Below are positions 18,279-27,455 of a stretch of DNA of 64,000 nucleotides, in pieces. How positions within the stretch are numbered: the first letter of the stretch is position 1; every line of letters starts with the position of its first letter. Position numbers and translations under genes: made by a program. The DNA lies in contig NZ_JAGXCY010000013.1 in the NCBI RefSeq assembly GCF_018310695.1, positions 53,451 to 117,450 on the forward strand, written 5' to 3'. The notes below the pieces were generated by a model that was not told the origin of the DNA, did not search any database, and saw only the letters and a list, made by a program, of their open reading frames with translations. This DNA is from Paenibacillus sp. Marseille-Q4541. GTDB lineage: Bacteria; Bacillota; Bacilli; Paenibacillales; Paenibacillaceae.

Positions 18279-19289
18279 CTACTTCGACAGTTGTTCTACA
18301 GCAGCTTTAAGGAAGTTTGTACGGCTCCATGCCGGTCCACCCTCAGATAGTGGATCCACGACATTAATAAATACATGGCCATCTTTAAATGCAGTCGTCT
18401 TCTGGATAATTGGATTATTCTTTATATCATCCAGTGCAGCTGGCTTGTCTGCGTTTTCCAGCTCTTCAAACTGGATAAAGACATAATCGGGGTTAATTTC
18501 TGCGAATTGCTCCACAGATACCAGCTCCTGTGCTTTTGCTGCGTTCACTTCAGCAGGAGGCGTGAGGCCCAAATCTTCATACAAAACCGGGTTTACAAAT
18601 ACATTGGCAGGGTAAATGTACATCTCGCCACCGCGAATACGAATAGCGGTTACTTCTTTATCCTTAAGCGTATCCCCTAATTTCGCTTTGGCAGCCTCTG
18701 CTTCTGCCTGATAATCTTCAATAATTTGTTTAGCCATGTCTTGCTTACCTGTTAGTTCCGCCATCAAATTAAGATTGGCCTCCCAGTCCGAAGCAATATG
18801 AGACACTTGAATCAAAGGTGCAATCTTCTTCAGCTGTTCAACCACTTCTGGTTTGAATTTCGTTGTACCAAGGATCACATCCGGTTTAAGGGAAAGGATC
18901 GTCTCGAAGTTAGGTTCTATTTTTTCTCCAATAGACTGTGCTTGATCTGTAATTGCTGTGAAACGTTCTGGAAATTCGCCGCCCACACTAATAGCTCCTG
19001 CCGGATGTACATCAAGGACGAGCGCATCTTCCATCGCTTCCATTGCACCTGTGATGACGATTTTCTCAACATTCGCAGGGACGGTGTATTCTTGATCTAG
19101 ATATGTAATCGTACGCGTTCCGCTATCAGTACCCTCTGTATTTGTATCCTCAGCAGCTGGTTCTGACGTAGCTGGCGTTTGCTCTGTAGTGTTTGTACCT
19201 GTAGCCTCTTTCTCTCCGCTGCCATTTCCGCATGCAGCAAGCATCACAAGTAGGAGGACTAACATCCCGATTAAAGCCGTTTTCTTCAT
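18279..19289 (-). CDS. Iron-siderophore ABC transporter substrate-binding lipoprotein
   Basis: The 336-residue lipoprotein has a signal peptide with lipobox LAAC (Cys about 20), a Gly/Thr/Glu-rich linker (about 22-58), then a periplasmic-binding-protein-2 fold of the FhuD/FeuA class. Visible landmarks are RTITYLDQEYTVPANVEKIVI, PNFETILSLKPDVILG and a C-terminal SEGGPAWSRTNFLKAAVEQL. It delivers ferric siderophore to the two permeases encoded downstream. A perfect 7-1-7 Fur box lies about 35 bases before the ATG, which has GAGAGGGG upstream. Confidence 0.93.
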   Translation of the reverse strand: MKKTALIGMLVLLLVMLAACGNGSGEKEATGTNTTEQTPATSEPAAEDTNTEGTDSGTRTITYLDQEYTVPANVEKIVITGAMEAMEDALVLDVHPAGAISVGGEFPERFTAITDQAQSIGEKIEPNFETILSLKPDVILGTTKFKPEVVEQLKKIAPLIQVSHIASDWEANLNLMAELTGKQDMAKQIIEDYQAEAEAAKAKLGDTLKDKEVTAIRIRGGEMYIYPANVFVNPVLYEDLGLTPPAEVNAAKAQELVSVEQFAEINPDYVFIQFEELENADKPAALDDIKNNPIIQKTTAFKDGHVFINVVDPLSEGGPAWSRTNFLKAAVEQLSK

Positions 19290-19321
19290 TTCATGAACCC
19301 CTCTCAGATCTTTCTAATAAT

Positions 19322-19341
19322 TGATAATGATTATCATTATT
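19322..19341 (-). promoter_or_regulatory. Fur box upstream of the siderophore-binding protein operon
   Basis: TGATAATGATTATCA (19322-19336) is a perfect 7-1-7 Fur element, extended by TTATT. It lies between the AraC gene and the binding-protein start. Confidence 0.85.
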
Positions 19342-19428
19342 GAATAATACTGGAGAAAAGACATGTAAGCCATGGATACATTCCTGTCCACCCTGTACAA
19401 TTTACGGATCGACTTACAATAGACGAAT

Positions 19429-20277
19429 TTAATCAGAGCCCATTTTATATGCCGAAGGAGAAATTCCCATCATCTTCTTAAATTTCCGACTAAAATAAAA
19501 TTCATCAGGATAACCCACGAGATGTGCAATCTCCCTCATTTTCAGCTCCGGATCCATCATCAATCGTTTGGCATGTTCCATCCTTACTTTTGCTATGTAT
19601 TCTGTTACACTGACTGCATATTGCTTCTTGAACAGTTCACTGTAGTATTTCAAACTTAGTCCTGCCATTCGGCAAAGTCTGTCCAGTGTTAAACTTTCAT
19701 TGTAATGCTGGTCAATGTAATCTTTAGTCTGCTGCAAAGCAGAGTCGGTATCCGCAGGTGCCTGAGTATTGCTTTTGGCCATCCAGTACAGTGCTTCTTG
19801 AAAAAGGATTTGACTGCGGTATTTTCCCAGTCCTTCGCCACTGTGCCAATGCCTATGAATGGAGTCACATATATCGGTAAACCAGTTGATTTTATGATGT
19901 GACAAATCTATCAAATGTTTAACGGGCGGTACATCGGATACGAAAAGCTCATGCTCCCTGTCATCTTGTTGATATACATCATAAGCAATCACAGTAAGGG
20001 TCATATCGTTACCGTCAGTACAGTCCATTTCTAGCTTCTCCTCATTCATACAGGAGTAGATACATGCCTCCTTCACCTGAAGAGAACATTCTCTCCATGT
20101 TAGGCATCCCTGCCCTTGGACGACTAGCAGCAAATGAGAAGATGTATAATTCATATCGGAAGGCTGCCACTTTTTATTTGTCTTGATCTTAAGTACCTCC
20201 TTCAGTTTTACAACAGAGGAGTCCAAGAGCTGTCTATCTCGATCCCTACTGATTCTTGAGGTTGTTATCTCATACAT
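19429..20277 (-). CDS. AraC family regulator of the siderophore locus
   Basis: The 282-residue protein has an N-terminal ligand-binding half of uncertain fold (about 1-170) and a C-terminal AraC DNA-binding domain (about 180-280) with LDRLCRMAGLSLKYYSELFK and the PDEFYFSRKFKKMMGISPS block. It lies just upstream of the binding-protein operon on the same strand and has its own Fur box. By analogy with Btr- or YbtA-type regulators it may sense the ferric siderophore and activate uptake genes. Unlike Btr of Bacillus subtilis, no binding-protein domain is fused to it. Confidence 0.88.
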   Translation of the reverse strand: MYEITTSRISRDRDRQLLDSSVVKLKEVLKIKTNKKWQPSDMNYTSSHLLLVVQGQGCLTWRECSLQVKEACIYSCMNEEKLEMDCTDGNDMTLTVIAYDVYQQDDREHELFVSDVPPVKHLIDLSHHKINWFTDICDSIHRHWHSGEGLGKYRSQILFQEALYWMAKSNTQAPADTDSALQQTKDYIDQHYNESLTLDRLCRMAGLSLKYYSELFKKQYAVSVTEYIAKVRMEHAKRLMMDPELKMREIAHLVGYPDEFYFSRKFKKMMGISPSAYKMGSD

Positions 20278-20301
20278 AGAAATTAATCACCGCCTTAATA
20301 A

Positions 20302-20316
20302 TGATAATGATTATCA
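20302..20316 (-). promoter_or_regulatory. Fur box upstream of the AraC regulator
   Basis: TGATAATGATTATCA is a perfect 7-1-7 Fur element, 25 bases upstream of the AraC start. Confidence 0.85.
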
Positions 20317-20408
20317 ATATCATATAAGCAAAGTGTATCATACTTTCCTGCCCAGTAGTCAATTTATTTCCATTTTTCGAATGAACCCTGATCACCGGAA
20401 TACTGAAA

Positions 20409-20466
20409 AACGAAAAAAAAGCCTGGCTGCACAACAGTTATTTCGCTGATGTATGCCTGACTTTTT
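20409..20466 (-). terminator. Imperfect hairpin after the esterase gene
   Basis: AAAAAAGCCTGGC and GCCTGACTTTTTT can pair with two mismatches, with T runs on both strands. It lies between the AraC promoter and the esterase stop. Confidence 0.4.
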
Positions 20467-20496
20467 TCTGATATTAGAAATGGATTAGATCACGGA

Positions 20497-21339
20497 TCAA
20501 ACGGATAAACCTGCCCACTCGTTATAACGCAGGGCTCTGTTGATTAATACAGGGACAATGGACATATGATTCTCTGCCTCAAAAGCTTTATAATCCACAT
20601 GAACACCAAACCGGTCAAGTGCACTTAGCCTGTCAGCTTGCTCTTCTGCATTTCTGACCATTGGTATCTTCACGTTACCTTCCAGTTCCCCTACAGCAAT
20701 CAGCACTCGAATATTCAGGTCATGCTTCCCTGCATGAAGCTCCTCAAGCCATTTCTGTTCCTGCTGGCGTAAGTACCACTCATTCCAATGTATAGATGGA
20801 CTACCAGCGATGTAGGTGTGAAAAGAATGGGATCTTGCAAAAAGCATTTGCAGCACAAAAAGTCCACCAAGTGAGTGCCCGACAATCATCTGCTTGCTTA
20901 CGTCAACCTGATATAGGCTCTCTATCTTAGGCTTAAGCTGATCTTCAACGAATGACATAAAATCAAGCGCCCCTCCTTGCTCAGGAAGAGGTCTTCCAAA
21001 CGGGAACTCAGGCAAATCTTTTTCCGGTGCAGGCATCGTAAAATCATAGTGACGTTTGGGTGGAAAAGGAGCTTCCATATCATAACCAATACCCACTACA
21101 ATCGCAGGCACGACTCCCGTTTTATCCGGACGGAGGGACTGAATACGGACCATCTCGGCTGTTAATGCAAAGGTGCTATTTCCATCTAGCATATATATGA
21201 TAGGGAATCCGGAAGCAGGTGCTTTTCCCGGCGGATGATACGTATGAATTCGATATTCTTGCCCGTTGATGTTTGATGTAATCGACCATTCATCTGTTCT
21301 TGCTAAAGTCATTGGTCTGAGTGAAGATGTATTTTCCAA
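20497..21339 (-). CDS. Alpha/beta hydrolase, siderophore (trilactone) esterase family
   Basis: I choose TTG 21339 (protein MENTSSLRP) because AAGGGGAGA lies just upstream; a longer frame from 21396 has no ribosome site. The protein of 280 residues has the esterase D/Fes/BesA fold: PIIYMLDGNSTFALT (oxyanion region), the nucleophile elbow GHSLGG (about residue 150), and a late catalytic His in AENHMSIVP. Members cleave enterobactin/bacillibactin-type esters to free iron. Its position beside the Fur-controlled uptake genes supports that role. Confidence 0.87.
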   Translation of the reverse strand: MENTSSLRPMTLARTDEWSITSNINGQEYRIHTYHPPGKAPASGFPIIYMLDGNSTFALTAEMVRIQSLRPDKTGVVPAIVVGIGYDMEAPFPPKRHYDFTMPAPEKDLPEFPFGRPLPEQGGALDFMSFVEDQLKPKIESLYQVDVSKQMIVGHSLGGLFVLQMLFARSHSFHTYIAGSPSIHWNEWYLRQQEQKWLEELHAGKHDLNIRVLIAVGELEGNVKIPMVRNAEEQADRLSALDRFGVHVDYKAFEAENHMSIVPVLINRALRYNEWAGLSV

Positions 21340-21445
21340 ATTTCTCTCCCCTTTTTGGCACCAGACTTGCTTTGTTTTCCGCATTATAGTGCACAAACGA
21401 GCCGGAGGGACATGGACGTTTTCCGGAAAAATTAGAGCGGAGAGG

Positions 21446-21482
21446 ATAAAAAAAGAACCCCACCGATGATTCGGAAGGGTTC
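21446..21482 (-). terminator. Terminator of the lipoprotein gene
   Basis: On the minus strand GAACCC and CCGA pair with TCGG and GGGTTC around a short loop, followed by seven T. Confidence 0.8.
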
Positions 21483-21521
21483 AGATTGTTACGATATACA
21501 TACTACCGTAGTAAGTAGAGA

Positions 21522-23033
21522 CTAGTCACGCTGAGCCACATACCAGCCATCTTCTACCGTAATACTGGCTCCAAGCGCATCAGCAATAGAACGCAGCGGA
21601 ACGTAAACGGTACCCTGATCTGTATACGGTGCTTGTGGCAATGTAACTTCCTTACCATTTACCGTGGCTTTTTTCGAACCTAGTGTATAGGTTGATTTCT
21701 CGAGTGTAAGATCATTGATAACTGTAATTTGTTTGGAGCCTTTCGCCCACTTCACTTCAGCATCAAATTGTTCAGCAAAGTAACGTAAAGGAACAAAAGC
21801 TGTACCTTTTACATTAACCGCTCCATACACCGGATCTTTGGATTCTAGGTATAGATAAGAACTGGTCATTCCAGATTGCAGTAGCAGATCATATACTGGT
21901 TTCGCGCCCTCAAAGTTACGAAGCCAATCACCTGTTGTCACATCGCCGTATAGTGGATCAAGGTAACCTTTAGAAAGATCAACTTTATCGGCCGCTACTT
22001 TTCCGTTATAATTCCATGCTTCACTTTCACTAACAACGTTCACCTGAGAAACAGGGATATCCTCGGAAGTCGGTAGTGCTACGGTCAGATCTGCTCTTGT
22101 CTTACGTGCGTTCAGATCCTTATCAAAGTAATAATCTACAACAAGATTACTTTTATCGCTAAAGACCGTTTTTAGCTCTGGTGTTTCTTTGAGCATCTTC
22201 TCGATCTCGGCATCGATGGTTTTTACGTACTCATCAAGGAATCCCTTGATGATGCCATAATAAGTAGAAACAGCTTCTTCCTTAGTAGCTGGCAGCATTC
22301 CATCAGCTACTCCTTCCATTCCTTCCATCTCTTCCATCGAGGAGATAAGAACCTCTGCTACCTCATAAAATTCACCAATGAGTTGCTTCAGGTCATTCTC
22401 GTCCTGTGCAATGCTGCTTAGGAAAGGACGAACCATTTTCAACACTTCAGCACCACTGATCTCTGCGTGAAGCTTTGTAAGGTTCAGCTTCTCTCCATTT
22501 ACGGTTTCTTCTGATTGACCCACCGAGATTTTATCTGGGTTTGGAAGATGCTTAACGACAAAGCTAGCCAGATTCCATACCGTGTCTTCTACTAGCTTAT
22601 TATATTCCGTCATATCTGGCATTGCCGGATCCTGAGCTGTTGAGATATAAATCGGCTGTTTTGCTCCTTCTACGTGAAGAGCAACCCCTTCTTCATCAAG
22701 GCTTAAAAGGAAAGGAATCGTTGCACTCTGATAATGAACGGAACCTTTGATGGAAGCATTGTTCATATCTTCTGCTTTAGCGCTATCAATATATAGTGAA
22801 AATGAATTAATGAGATCGATCATAGCCTGATCTTCTTCCGTCGCATTTGCGGACGGTGTAACCTTTACCTGTAAAGATTGTTTAGACTCACTGGATTGAT
22901 TTAGACGATCTTTGCTACCAAGCAAGGCCGCGTTAATATCCAGTCCTCCCACTGCCTGACACCCGGTAAGAATAACTAACAAAAGAGCTAATGGTGCAGC
23001 AAACCATTTCAACTGTTTACGAATTCGAATCAT
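21522..23033 (-). CDS. Lipoprotein with C-terminal copper-amine-oxidase-N-like domains
   Basis: The start is ATG 23033, five bases after AGGAGG. The protein of 503 residues has a lipobox LTGC (about 25-28), a long middle region (about 40-370) of mixed helix and strand with no family I recognise, and two consecutive Cu_amine_oxidN1-type units at about 395-503, each with the FVPLRYFAEQ / YVPLRSIADALG signature. Despite the name such domains are structural and common in Paenibacillus surface proteins; they do not imply copper or amine oxidase activity. It is probably anchored to the outer face of the membrane. Confidence 0.85.
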   Translation of the reverse strand: MIRIRKQLKWFAAPLALLLVILTGCQAVGGLDINAALLGSKDRLNQSSESKQSLQVKVTPSANATEEDQAMIDLINSFSLYIDSAKAEDMNNASIKGSVHYQSATIPFLLSLDEEGVALHVEGAKQPIYISTAQDPAMPDMTEYNKLVEDTVWNLASFVVKHLPNPDKISVGQSEETVNGEKLNLTKLHAEISGAEVLKMVRPFLSSIAQDENDLKQLIGEFYEVAEVLISSMEEMEGMEGVADGMLPATKEEAVSTYYGIIKGFLDEYVKTIDAEIEKMLKETPELKTVFSDKSNLVVDYYFDKDLNARKTRADLTVALPTSEDIPVSQVNVVSESEAWNYNGKVAADKVDLSKGYLDPLYGDVTTGDWLRNFEGAKPVYDLLLQSGMTSSYLYLESKDPVYGAVNVKGTAFVPLRYFAEQFDAEVKWAKGSKQITVINDLTLEKSTYTLGSKKATVNGKEVTLPQAPYTDQGTVYVPLRSIADALGASITVEDGWYVAQRD

Positions 23034-23353
23034 ATTCTCCTCCTTGATCATGTTCTTTCATTTTACATCCAAATCTTATCTTACATAGAAAGGTAATATC
23101 TGTAAACCACTTTATGGAATTCCTTTTCAACCCACGTTTGTACATCTAAGGCAGGATGAGCCCCCAGTTGTTGAACATGAGCGAAAAACCTGTGTAAATA
23201 TACACATACCACTAATAAATACGAATAAAGAATTCTCTTTTCCCTCACTTAGAAACTAGCAATACACATCGAAACGAACAGCATTTCATTACCGAATAAA
23301 ATTAATAATTAATATCGTTAAGCTTGTGGTTATATACGACTTCCATGCATACA
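23034..23353. other. Intergenic stretch with no gene recognised
   Basis: About 320 AT-rich bases between two same-strand secreted-protein genes. It must hold the promoter of the lipoprotein gene, but I cannot single one out. Confidence 0.4.
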
Positions 23354-23385
23354 ACATAACCCCCATCAATAGACAGGGGTTATGT
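23354..23385. terminator. Hairpin downstream of the leucine-rich repeat gene
   Basis: ACATAACCCC pairs perfectly with GGGGTTATGT around a 12-base loop. The T-rich side is on the plus strand, while the nearby gene is on the minus strand, so it is a weak terminator for that gene or acts as an mRNA 3' end. Confidence 0.5.
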
Positions 23386-23390
23386 ATTTT

Positions 23391-24962
23391 TTATTTATTT
23401 CCGAAGATCAGCGTTGTTTTGGAACTATTCACATAGCCAACCTTGGTTCCTAGCTGTTCAGACACAAATCTTACGGGGACGGAAGTGACCCCATTTTTCA
23501 GCTTGAGTGGTGCATCGAAAAGTAGGGTCTTCCCGTTAACCTTCACTTGTCTATTACCTACTGTCCAATTCAATGTTGTACCACTCTTCTCAATCGTTAC
23601 TTCTTTGTTCGTTTGATTCCACTTTACCTGAGCTCCCAGCTGTTCTGATACAAAACGAAGGGGTACATAAGTGCGTCCTTTCTCAATAAAAGGAGCGACT
23701 CCGAGCGAATACGATTTGTTTCCGACATACGCTGTTTTGGAACCATTCACGAGGCGCTGATATTTGCCTTGCGGTGTTACATCTTCAGGATTAGCGCTAA
23801 GTTCAGTAAACAATCGCCATGTATTCGTCCCATAGGTTAAATCTAGATAATTATCTTTCACGTTAAGACCGTAATAAGGAGGTTCTCCTGATGACCCTTG
23901 CGGAAAATAAGTAAACTGATGATTCTGAATCGGCCCCAAATCCCACACCAGATTACTTGATAGATTCAAATCCTTAATTCCTTTCATCTGTTGCAAGGGA
24001 GTAAGATCCGCAATTTGATTCTTCGAAACATCCAGATGATTCAGTGATTTCAAATTTGTCAGTGGATACAAGTCGGAAATCTGATTATCTGAAACATTCA
24101 GATAAGTCAGCTGCTGTAAATCACGAATTGCAGTAAGTCCGTTCAGTTTACTACCGGACACGTCTAATATCTGGAGCTTTGTAAGATGACTCATGTTATG
24201 TATGATATTTGCATTCGTAAATGGATTGTATCCCATTTTAAGACTTACAATCTCTTTAGGAAGTTCATTTATGTACGAAGCATCTGTAATTTGATTACGA
24301 TTGAGATCCAGTAGTCTCAGCTTCGGGAGCCCTGTTAGTACGGATATGTCTTTGATCTGATTAGAAGCGGCGTGCAGCTCCTGTAAGGCAAATGCATCCG
24401 ATAAAGGATCTAAACTTTCAATTTCATTGAAATTGATATCCAGAGTACGAAGTGATTCTGCACCGGATAAACCTTCAAGACTCGTGACCTGGTTACCACC
24501 GGCATACAGTGTGTGTAGTCGAGGGAAATTTGCAGCGATGGCCAGTGATGTAATTGCGTTATTGCTTAAAATAAGTCGGCCCATTTCCGTATTTTTCTGA
24601 AGCGGGTCAATGGAACTTACGTAGTTGTTCGTTATATCTACTTCACGAAGCGTTGTAATATCCTGAAGAGGAGATAAGTCCTCCACCTGGTTATATGGAA
24701 TTCGTAAATGCGTGAGATGATCTGCATACTCAAGTCCCTCGAGGCTTCTAATTCCTGAAGAAGGAAGATCGATGACCGTCAGCTTCTCTAAATCACTCTC
24801 CGTCAGCTCTTGGTCCTGCGCTTTATTCAGAAGCATCTTCAGACCCGTTTCTAAATATGGATCCTCTATTAATCCTTCATGTGCAGCATAAACATAGGAC
24901 CCTTGTCCGCCCCAGCCCACTGCAAGTATAAACGTAAGTATGATAGCCAAAGACCTCTTCAT
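23391..24962 (-). CDS. Secreted leucine-rich-repeat protein with copper-amine-oxidase-N-like domain
   Basis: The 523-residue protein starts at ATG 24962 with GGGGAGG upstream and has a signal peptide (about 1-26). Residues about 60-350 contain roughly eleven internalin-type repeats of about 22 residues with the LxxLxVSxNQIxDLxPLxxL pattern. Residues about 405-523 hold two Cu_amine_oxidN1-type units (YVPLRFVSEQLG and SVPVRFVSEQLG). Internalin-like repeats bind protein or glycan partners; the ligand is unknown. It neighbours another secreted protein with the same C-terminal domain, which suggests a shared attachment or folding role for that domain. Confidence 0.88.
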   Translation of the reverse strand: MKRSLAIILTFILAVGWGGQGSYVYAAHEGLIEDPYLETGLKMLLNKAQDQELTESDLEKLTVIDLPSSGIRSLEGLEYADHLTHLRIPYNQVEDLSPLQDITTLREVDITNNYVSSIDPLQKNTEMGRLILSNNAITSLAIAANFPRLHTLYAGGNQVTSLEGLSGAESLRTLDINFNEIESLDPLSDAFALQELHAASNQIKDISVLTGLPKLRLLDLNRNQITDASYINELPKEIVSLKMGYNPFTNANIIHNMSHLTKLQILDVSGSKLNGLTAIRDLQQLTYLNVSDNQISDLYPLTNLKSLNHLDVSKNQIADLTPLQQMKGIKDLNLSSNLVWDLGPIQNHQFTYFPQGSSGEPPYYGLNVKDNYLDLTYGTNTWRLFTELSANPEDVTPQGKYQRLVNGSKTAYVGNKSYSLGVAPFIEKGRTYVPLRFVSEQLGAQVKWNQTNKEVTIEKSGTTLNWTVGNRQVKVNGKTLLFDAPLKLKNGVTSVPVRFVSEQLGTKVGYVNSSKTTLIFGNK

Positions 24963-25145
24963 TGCCTTTATCCTCCCCTTTTAATCCAAAACTTCCACTT
25001 TCTATGTGCATCCAATTTCCGATCTAGGAGACTAATATCGTCATTTTTAAGCCATAATTTAATAATAATGACGCCATCAGTTAACTCTTTGTTTCAAAAA
25101 GATCTCTATTCCCTTTACCCAGATACAGCTGAAAGGAATATGCTT

Positions 25146-26582
25146 ATGAAAAACGTAACCAAAAACCTAATTTACATGAGTACCGCTTTTCTGCTGCTAG
25201 CCCTATTGCTCCTTCCTGTGATGAGCCCTTTATTACATAAGACGCAGAAGATCCCTAAAGAAGTTTTCGCCTCTACGGTCACAGATCCAGTAGAAAAAAA
25301 GGATTCAAAAGCCGTTAAGCACTTTAATCTATATGCAACTGATGGCACCCTGACCCTGCCGGATGGAACTTCGGTTTATGTGTGGGGTTATAGTGAAAAA
25401 AATGAGAAAGGCTCGGCTACCTATCCTGCTCCTGTCTTAACCGTAAATGAAGGAGATCAGGTAGAAGTTACCTTCACCAATCTTGGCACTGCCAAAAAAG
25501 GAATTAAGCGTGTTGCTCATACCATTCACTTTCATGGTCTGGATACAAATCAAGCAAATGATGGAGTACCTCACACCTCCAAAGATCTGCTGGTGGGTGA
25601 TCAGTATACCTATCAATTTGTAGCCAAACATGCTGGAACCTACTTCTATCACTGTCACGTTGATACGGTAGAACATTTGCAGATGGGGATGACAGGTGCG
25701 TTCATCGTAAAAGCTAAAGATGGGGTAAATACAGCTTGGACCGGCGGTCCCGCTTATAACAAAGAATATACCTTTATGCTAAATGAAATTGATCCAGTCT
25801 GGCACAAAGCCGTGGAAGAAGGCAAAAAATACGATCGCACAAGCTTTCATCCCACGTACTTTACCATGAATGGCAAAGCCTATCCTGATACAGAAACAGA
25901 TCCAACGACTATGATTGAAGGGAAACTTGGAGAGAAGGTCCTTGTTCGCCTAATCAATACCGGATATCAACCTCACTCCATGCACCTGCATGGATACCAT
26001 TTTGAAGTCATTGCTTCAGATGGAAGACCACTAGCTTCAGCGCTAGTCAAAGACACGGTCAACATTGGACCCGGGGAACGGTACGATCTGCTGATTACTT
26101 TTGATCAAGATGGTACTTATCCATTCCACAGTCACTACATCGTAGATAATACGAATAATGGAGCCTATCCAGGCGGAATGCATACCATGGTTCAAGTCAC
26201 TGAGGAAGGAAAAGAAAACTCCGATGGAACAAGGCACCATCATAATGTAAGTTCAGTAGGTAGCGCCGATCTAGCTACTAACCAGATCAGCCCTGAAGAG
26301 TCTTCCCAGATACCTGTCCCGGATGAGATTAGGGAGGGAACTACCGTTGTTATAAGCCACATGAGTTACTCTGTAAAAGAGTTAAAAGTCAAACAAGGAT
26401 CGACAGTAACCTGGATTAACAAAGACCCTATCTTTCACACGGTCACGTCTATCGACGATAAATTTGATTCTCGTCATATCGAGCCCGGCAAAATGTTTAC
26501 TTACACATTTAACGAAAAAGGAACTTTCCCCTATTACTGTGCCACGCATCCTAGTATGGAAGCAAGTGTAATTGTGGAATAA
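25146..26582 (+). CDS. Two-domain multicopper oxidase with fused C-terminal cupredoxin
   Basis: The start is ATG 25146, eight bases after AAAGGA; ATG 25140 is too close to it. The protein has 478 residues with a membrane anchor or signal at about 8-32. The first cupredoxin (about 60-200) has HFHG and HCHVDTVEHLQMGM, the second (about 210-365) has HSMHLHGYHF and HSHYI, the copper ligands of types 1, 2 and 3. A third plastocyanin-like domain (about 400-478) has TVTSIDD and YYCATHPSMEA, a further type 1 site. The family oxidises phenols, Cu(I) or Fe(II), or reduces nitrite; which one is not evident. It converges with an Rrf2 regulator. Confidence 0.88.
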   Translation: MKNVTKNLIYMSTAFLLLALLLLPVMSPLLHKTQKIPKEVFASTVTDPVEKKDSKAVKHFNLYATDGTLTLPDGTSVYVWGYSEKNEKGSATYPAPVLTVNEGDQVEVTFTNLGTAKKGIKRVAHTIHFHGLDTNQANDGVPHTSKDLLVGDQYTYQFVAKHAGTYFYHCHVDTVEHLQMGMTGAFIVKAKDGVNTAWTGGPAYNKEYTFMLNEIDPVWHKAVEEGKKYDRTSFHPTYFTMNGKAYPDTETDPTTMIEGKLGEKVLVRLINTGYQPHSMHLHGYHFEVIASDGRPLASALVKDTVNIGPGERYDLLITFDQDGTYPFHSHYIVDNTNNGAYPGGMHTMVQVTEEGKENSDGTRHHHNVSSVGSADLATNQISPEESSQIPVPDEIREGTTVVISHMSYSVKELKVKQGSTVTWINKDPIFHTVTSIDDKFDSRHIEPGKMFTYTFNEKGTFPYYCATHPSMEASVIVE

Positions 26583-26587
26583 CAAAA

Positions 26588-26630
26588 AAATCGTCTGCTC
26601 ACGGGGAGTCAAGAGCAGGCGATTTGTTAT
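26588..26630. terminator. Bidirectional terminator between the oxidase and Rrf2 genes
   Basis: AAATCGTCTGCTC pairs with GAGCAGGCGATTT (one U-G pair), with A-rich and T-containing flanks. Confidence 0.75.
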
Positions 26631-26640
26631 ATGATCTTAC

Positions 26641-27078
26641 TTATTTTGCTTCGCGCAGGACAAGATCCTTCATGGAATCACCCAGCTTTTCTGAGAAATC
26701 GGAGATTTTCTTCGACTGCAGATGATCTTCCATCTTCTTCTCTGCTTCGTTCATCTCTTGTTGGATCAAACAAAGCGGACTTGCTTCCCCATGCTCAAAT
26801 TCGCATTGAAACAAGGAAGCTGTTCCTTCCACAGCATGAATGACGTCCAGAAAAGAGACTTCCTTTCCACTCTTGGAAAGCTTGTATCCTCCATGAACTC
26901 CGGGAGTGGAAACAATAATTCCTGCTTTAACAAGCCGAGTAAGAATCTTCGATAGGTAGGTCGGTGACACCTGAAGCATGTCAGCTAGCGGCTTTACGCC
27001 GATTACTTTTCCAGCAGGAACTAGCGCTATATACATCATCGTATGCAAGGCATAATTAGTTGCTTTCGTAAATTTCAT
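26641..27078 (-). CDS. Rrf2 family transcriptional regulator
   Basis: This 145-residue protein has the Rrf2 winged helix at the N-terminus (MKFTKATNYALHTMMYIAL, then VSPTYLSKILTRLVKAGII and GVHGGYKL). Two cysteines (QCEFEHG and SPLCLIQQ, about 92 and 102) stand where NsrR/IscR-type members hold iron-sulfur or redox ligands, but the usual third cysteine is missing. Members sense NO, iron-sulfur status or cysteine. It converges with the multicopper oxidase, and the target is not evident. Confidence 0.9.
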   Translation of the reverse strand: MKFTKATNYALHTMMYIALVPAGKVIGVKPLADMLQVSPTYLSKILTRLVKAGIIVSTPGVHGGYKLSKSGKEVSFLDVIHAVEGTASLFQCEFEHGEASPLCLIQQEMNEAEKKMEDHLQSKKISDFSEKLGDSMKDLVLREAK

Positions 27079-27182
27079 AGGACCACCTTAATTACAGATC
27101 TGATTTGTCTAGATTATAAACCTTCTCTATGGATGAGACAAGTTACAACGCCTGATATCAAACGATAAAATCTATTTATAGA

Positions 27183-27210
27183 TAAAAAAACGACCGATTA
27201 TCTCGGTCGT
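27183..27210 (-). terminator. Terminator of the 33-residue small protein gene
   Basis: On the minus strand ACGACCGA pairs perfectly with TCGGTCGT and is followed by seven T. It supports the presence of a transcript ending here. Confidence 0.75.
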
Positions 27211-27217
27211 CCGTTTC

Positions 27218-27319
27218 TTACTTTTCCGTTCCTGTTTCGAATAGATCCGGCTCATCATCACGAATGGCCTTATCTTCTTCATTCTCATTCGGATCCATAT
27301 TCATCATAAGCTTAAGCAT
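27218..27319 (-). CDS. Small acidic 33-residue protein, unknown
   Basis: ATG 27319 is preceded by GAGGGG at a spacing of seven bases and opens a 33-codon frame starting MLKLMMNMDPNENEEDK and ending FETGTEK. Of 33 residues, about 11 are Asp or Glu. A clean terminator follows eight bases after the stop, so a translated short transcript is likely. I do not recognise it. Confidence 0.5.
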   Translation of the reverse strand: MLKLMMNMDPNENEEDKAIRDDEPDLFETGTEK

Positions 27320-27455
27320 ATCGCAGCCCCTCTTTTCACAATATATTCTAGATATTTTCCTTCTATTTATATAACCGTGAATCCGCATTACTTAAACAAA
27401 GGAGCTTCATGCTCATTTAATGCTCTTTCGTTAAAGTAATGCTGCTATCGATTTA

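Noticed and set aside
24879..25145. N-terminal extension of the multicopper oxidase to 24879
   Set aside because: It overlaps the start of the divergent leucine-rich-repeat gene, has no ribosome site and puts a non-signal segment before the membrane helix.
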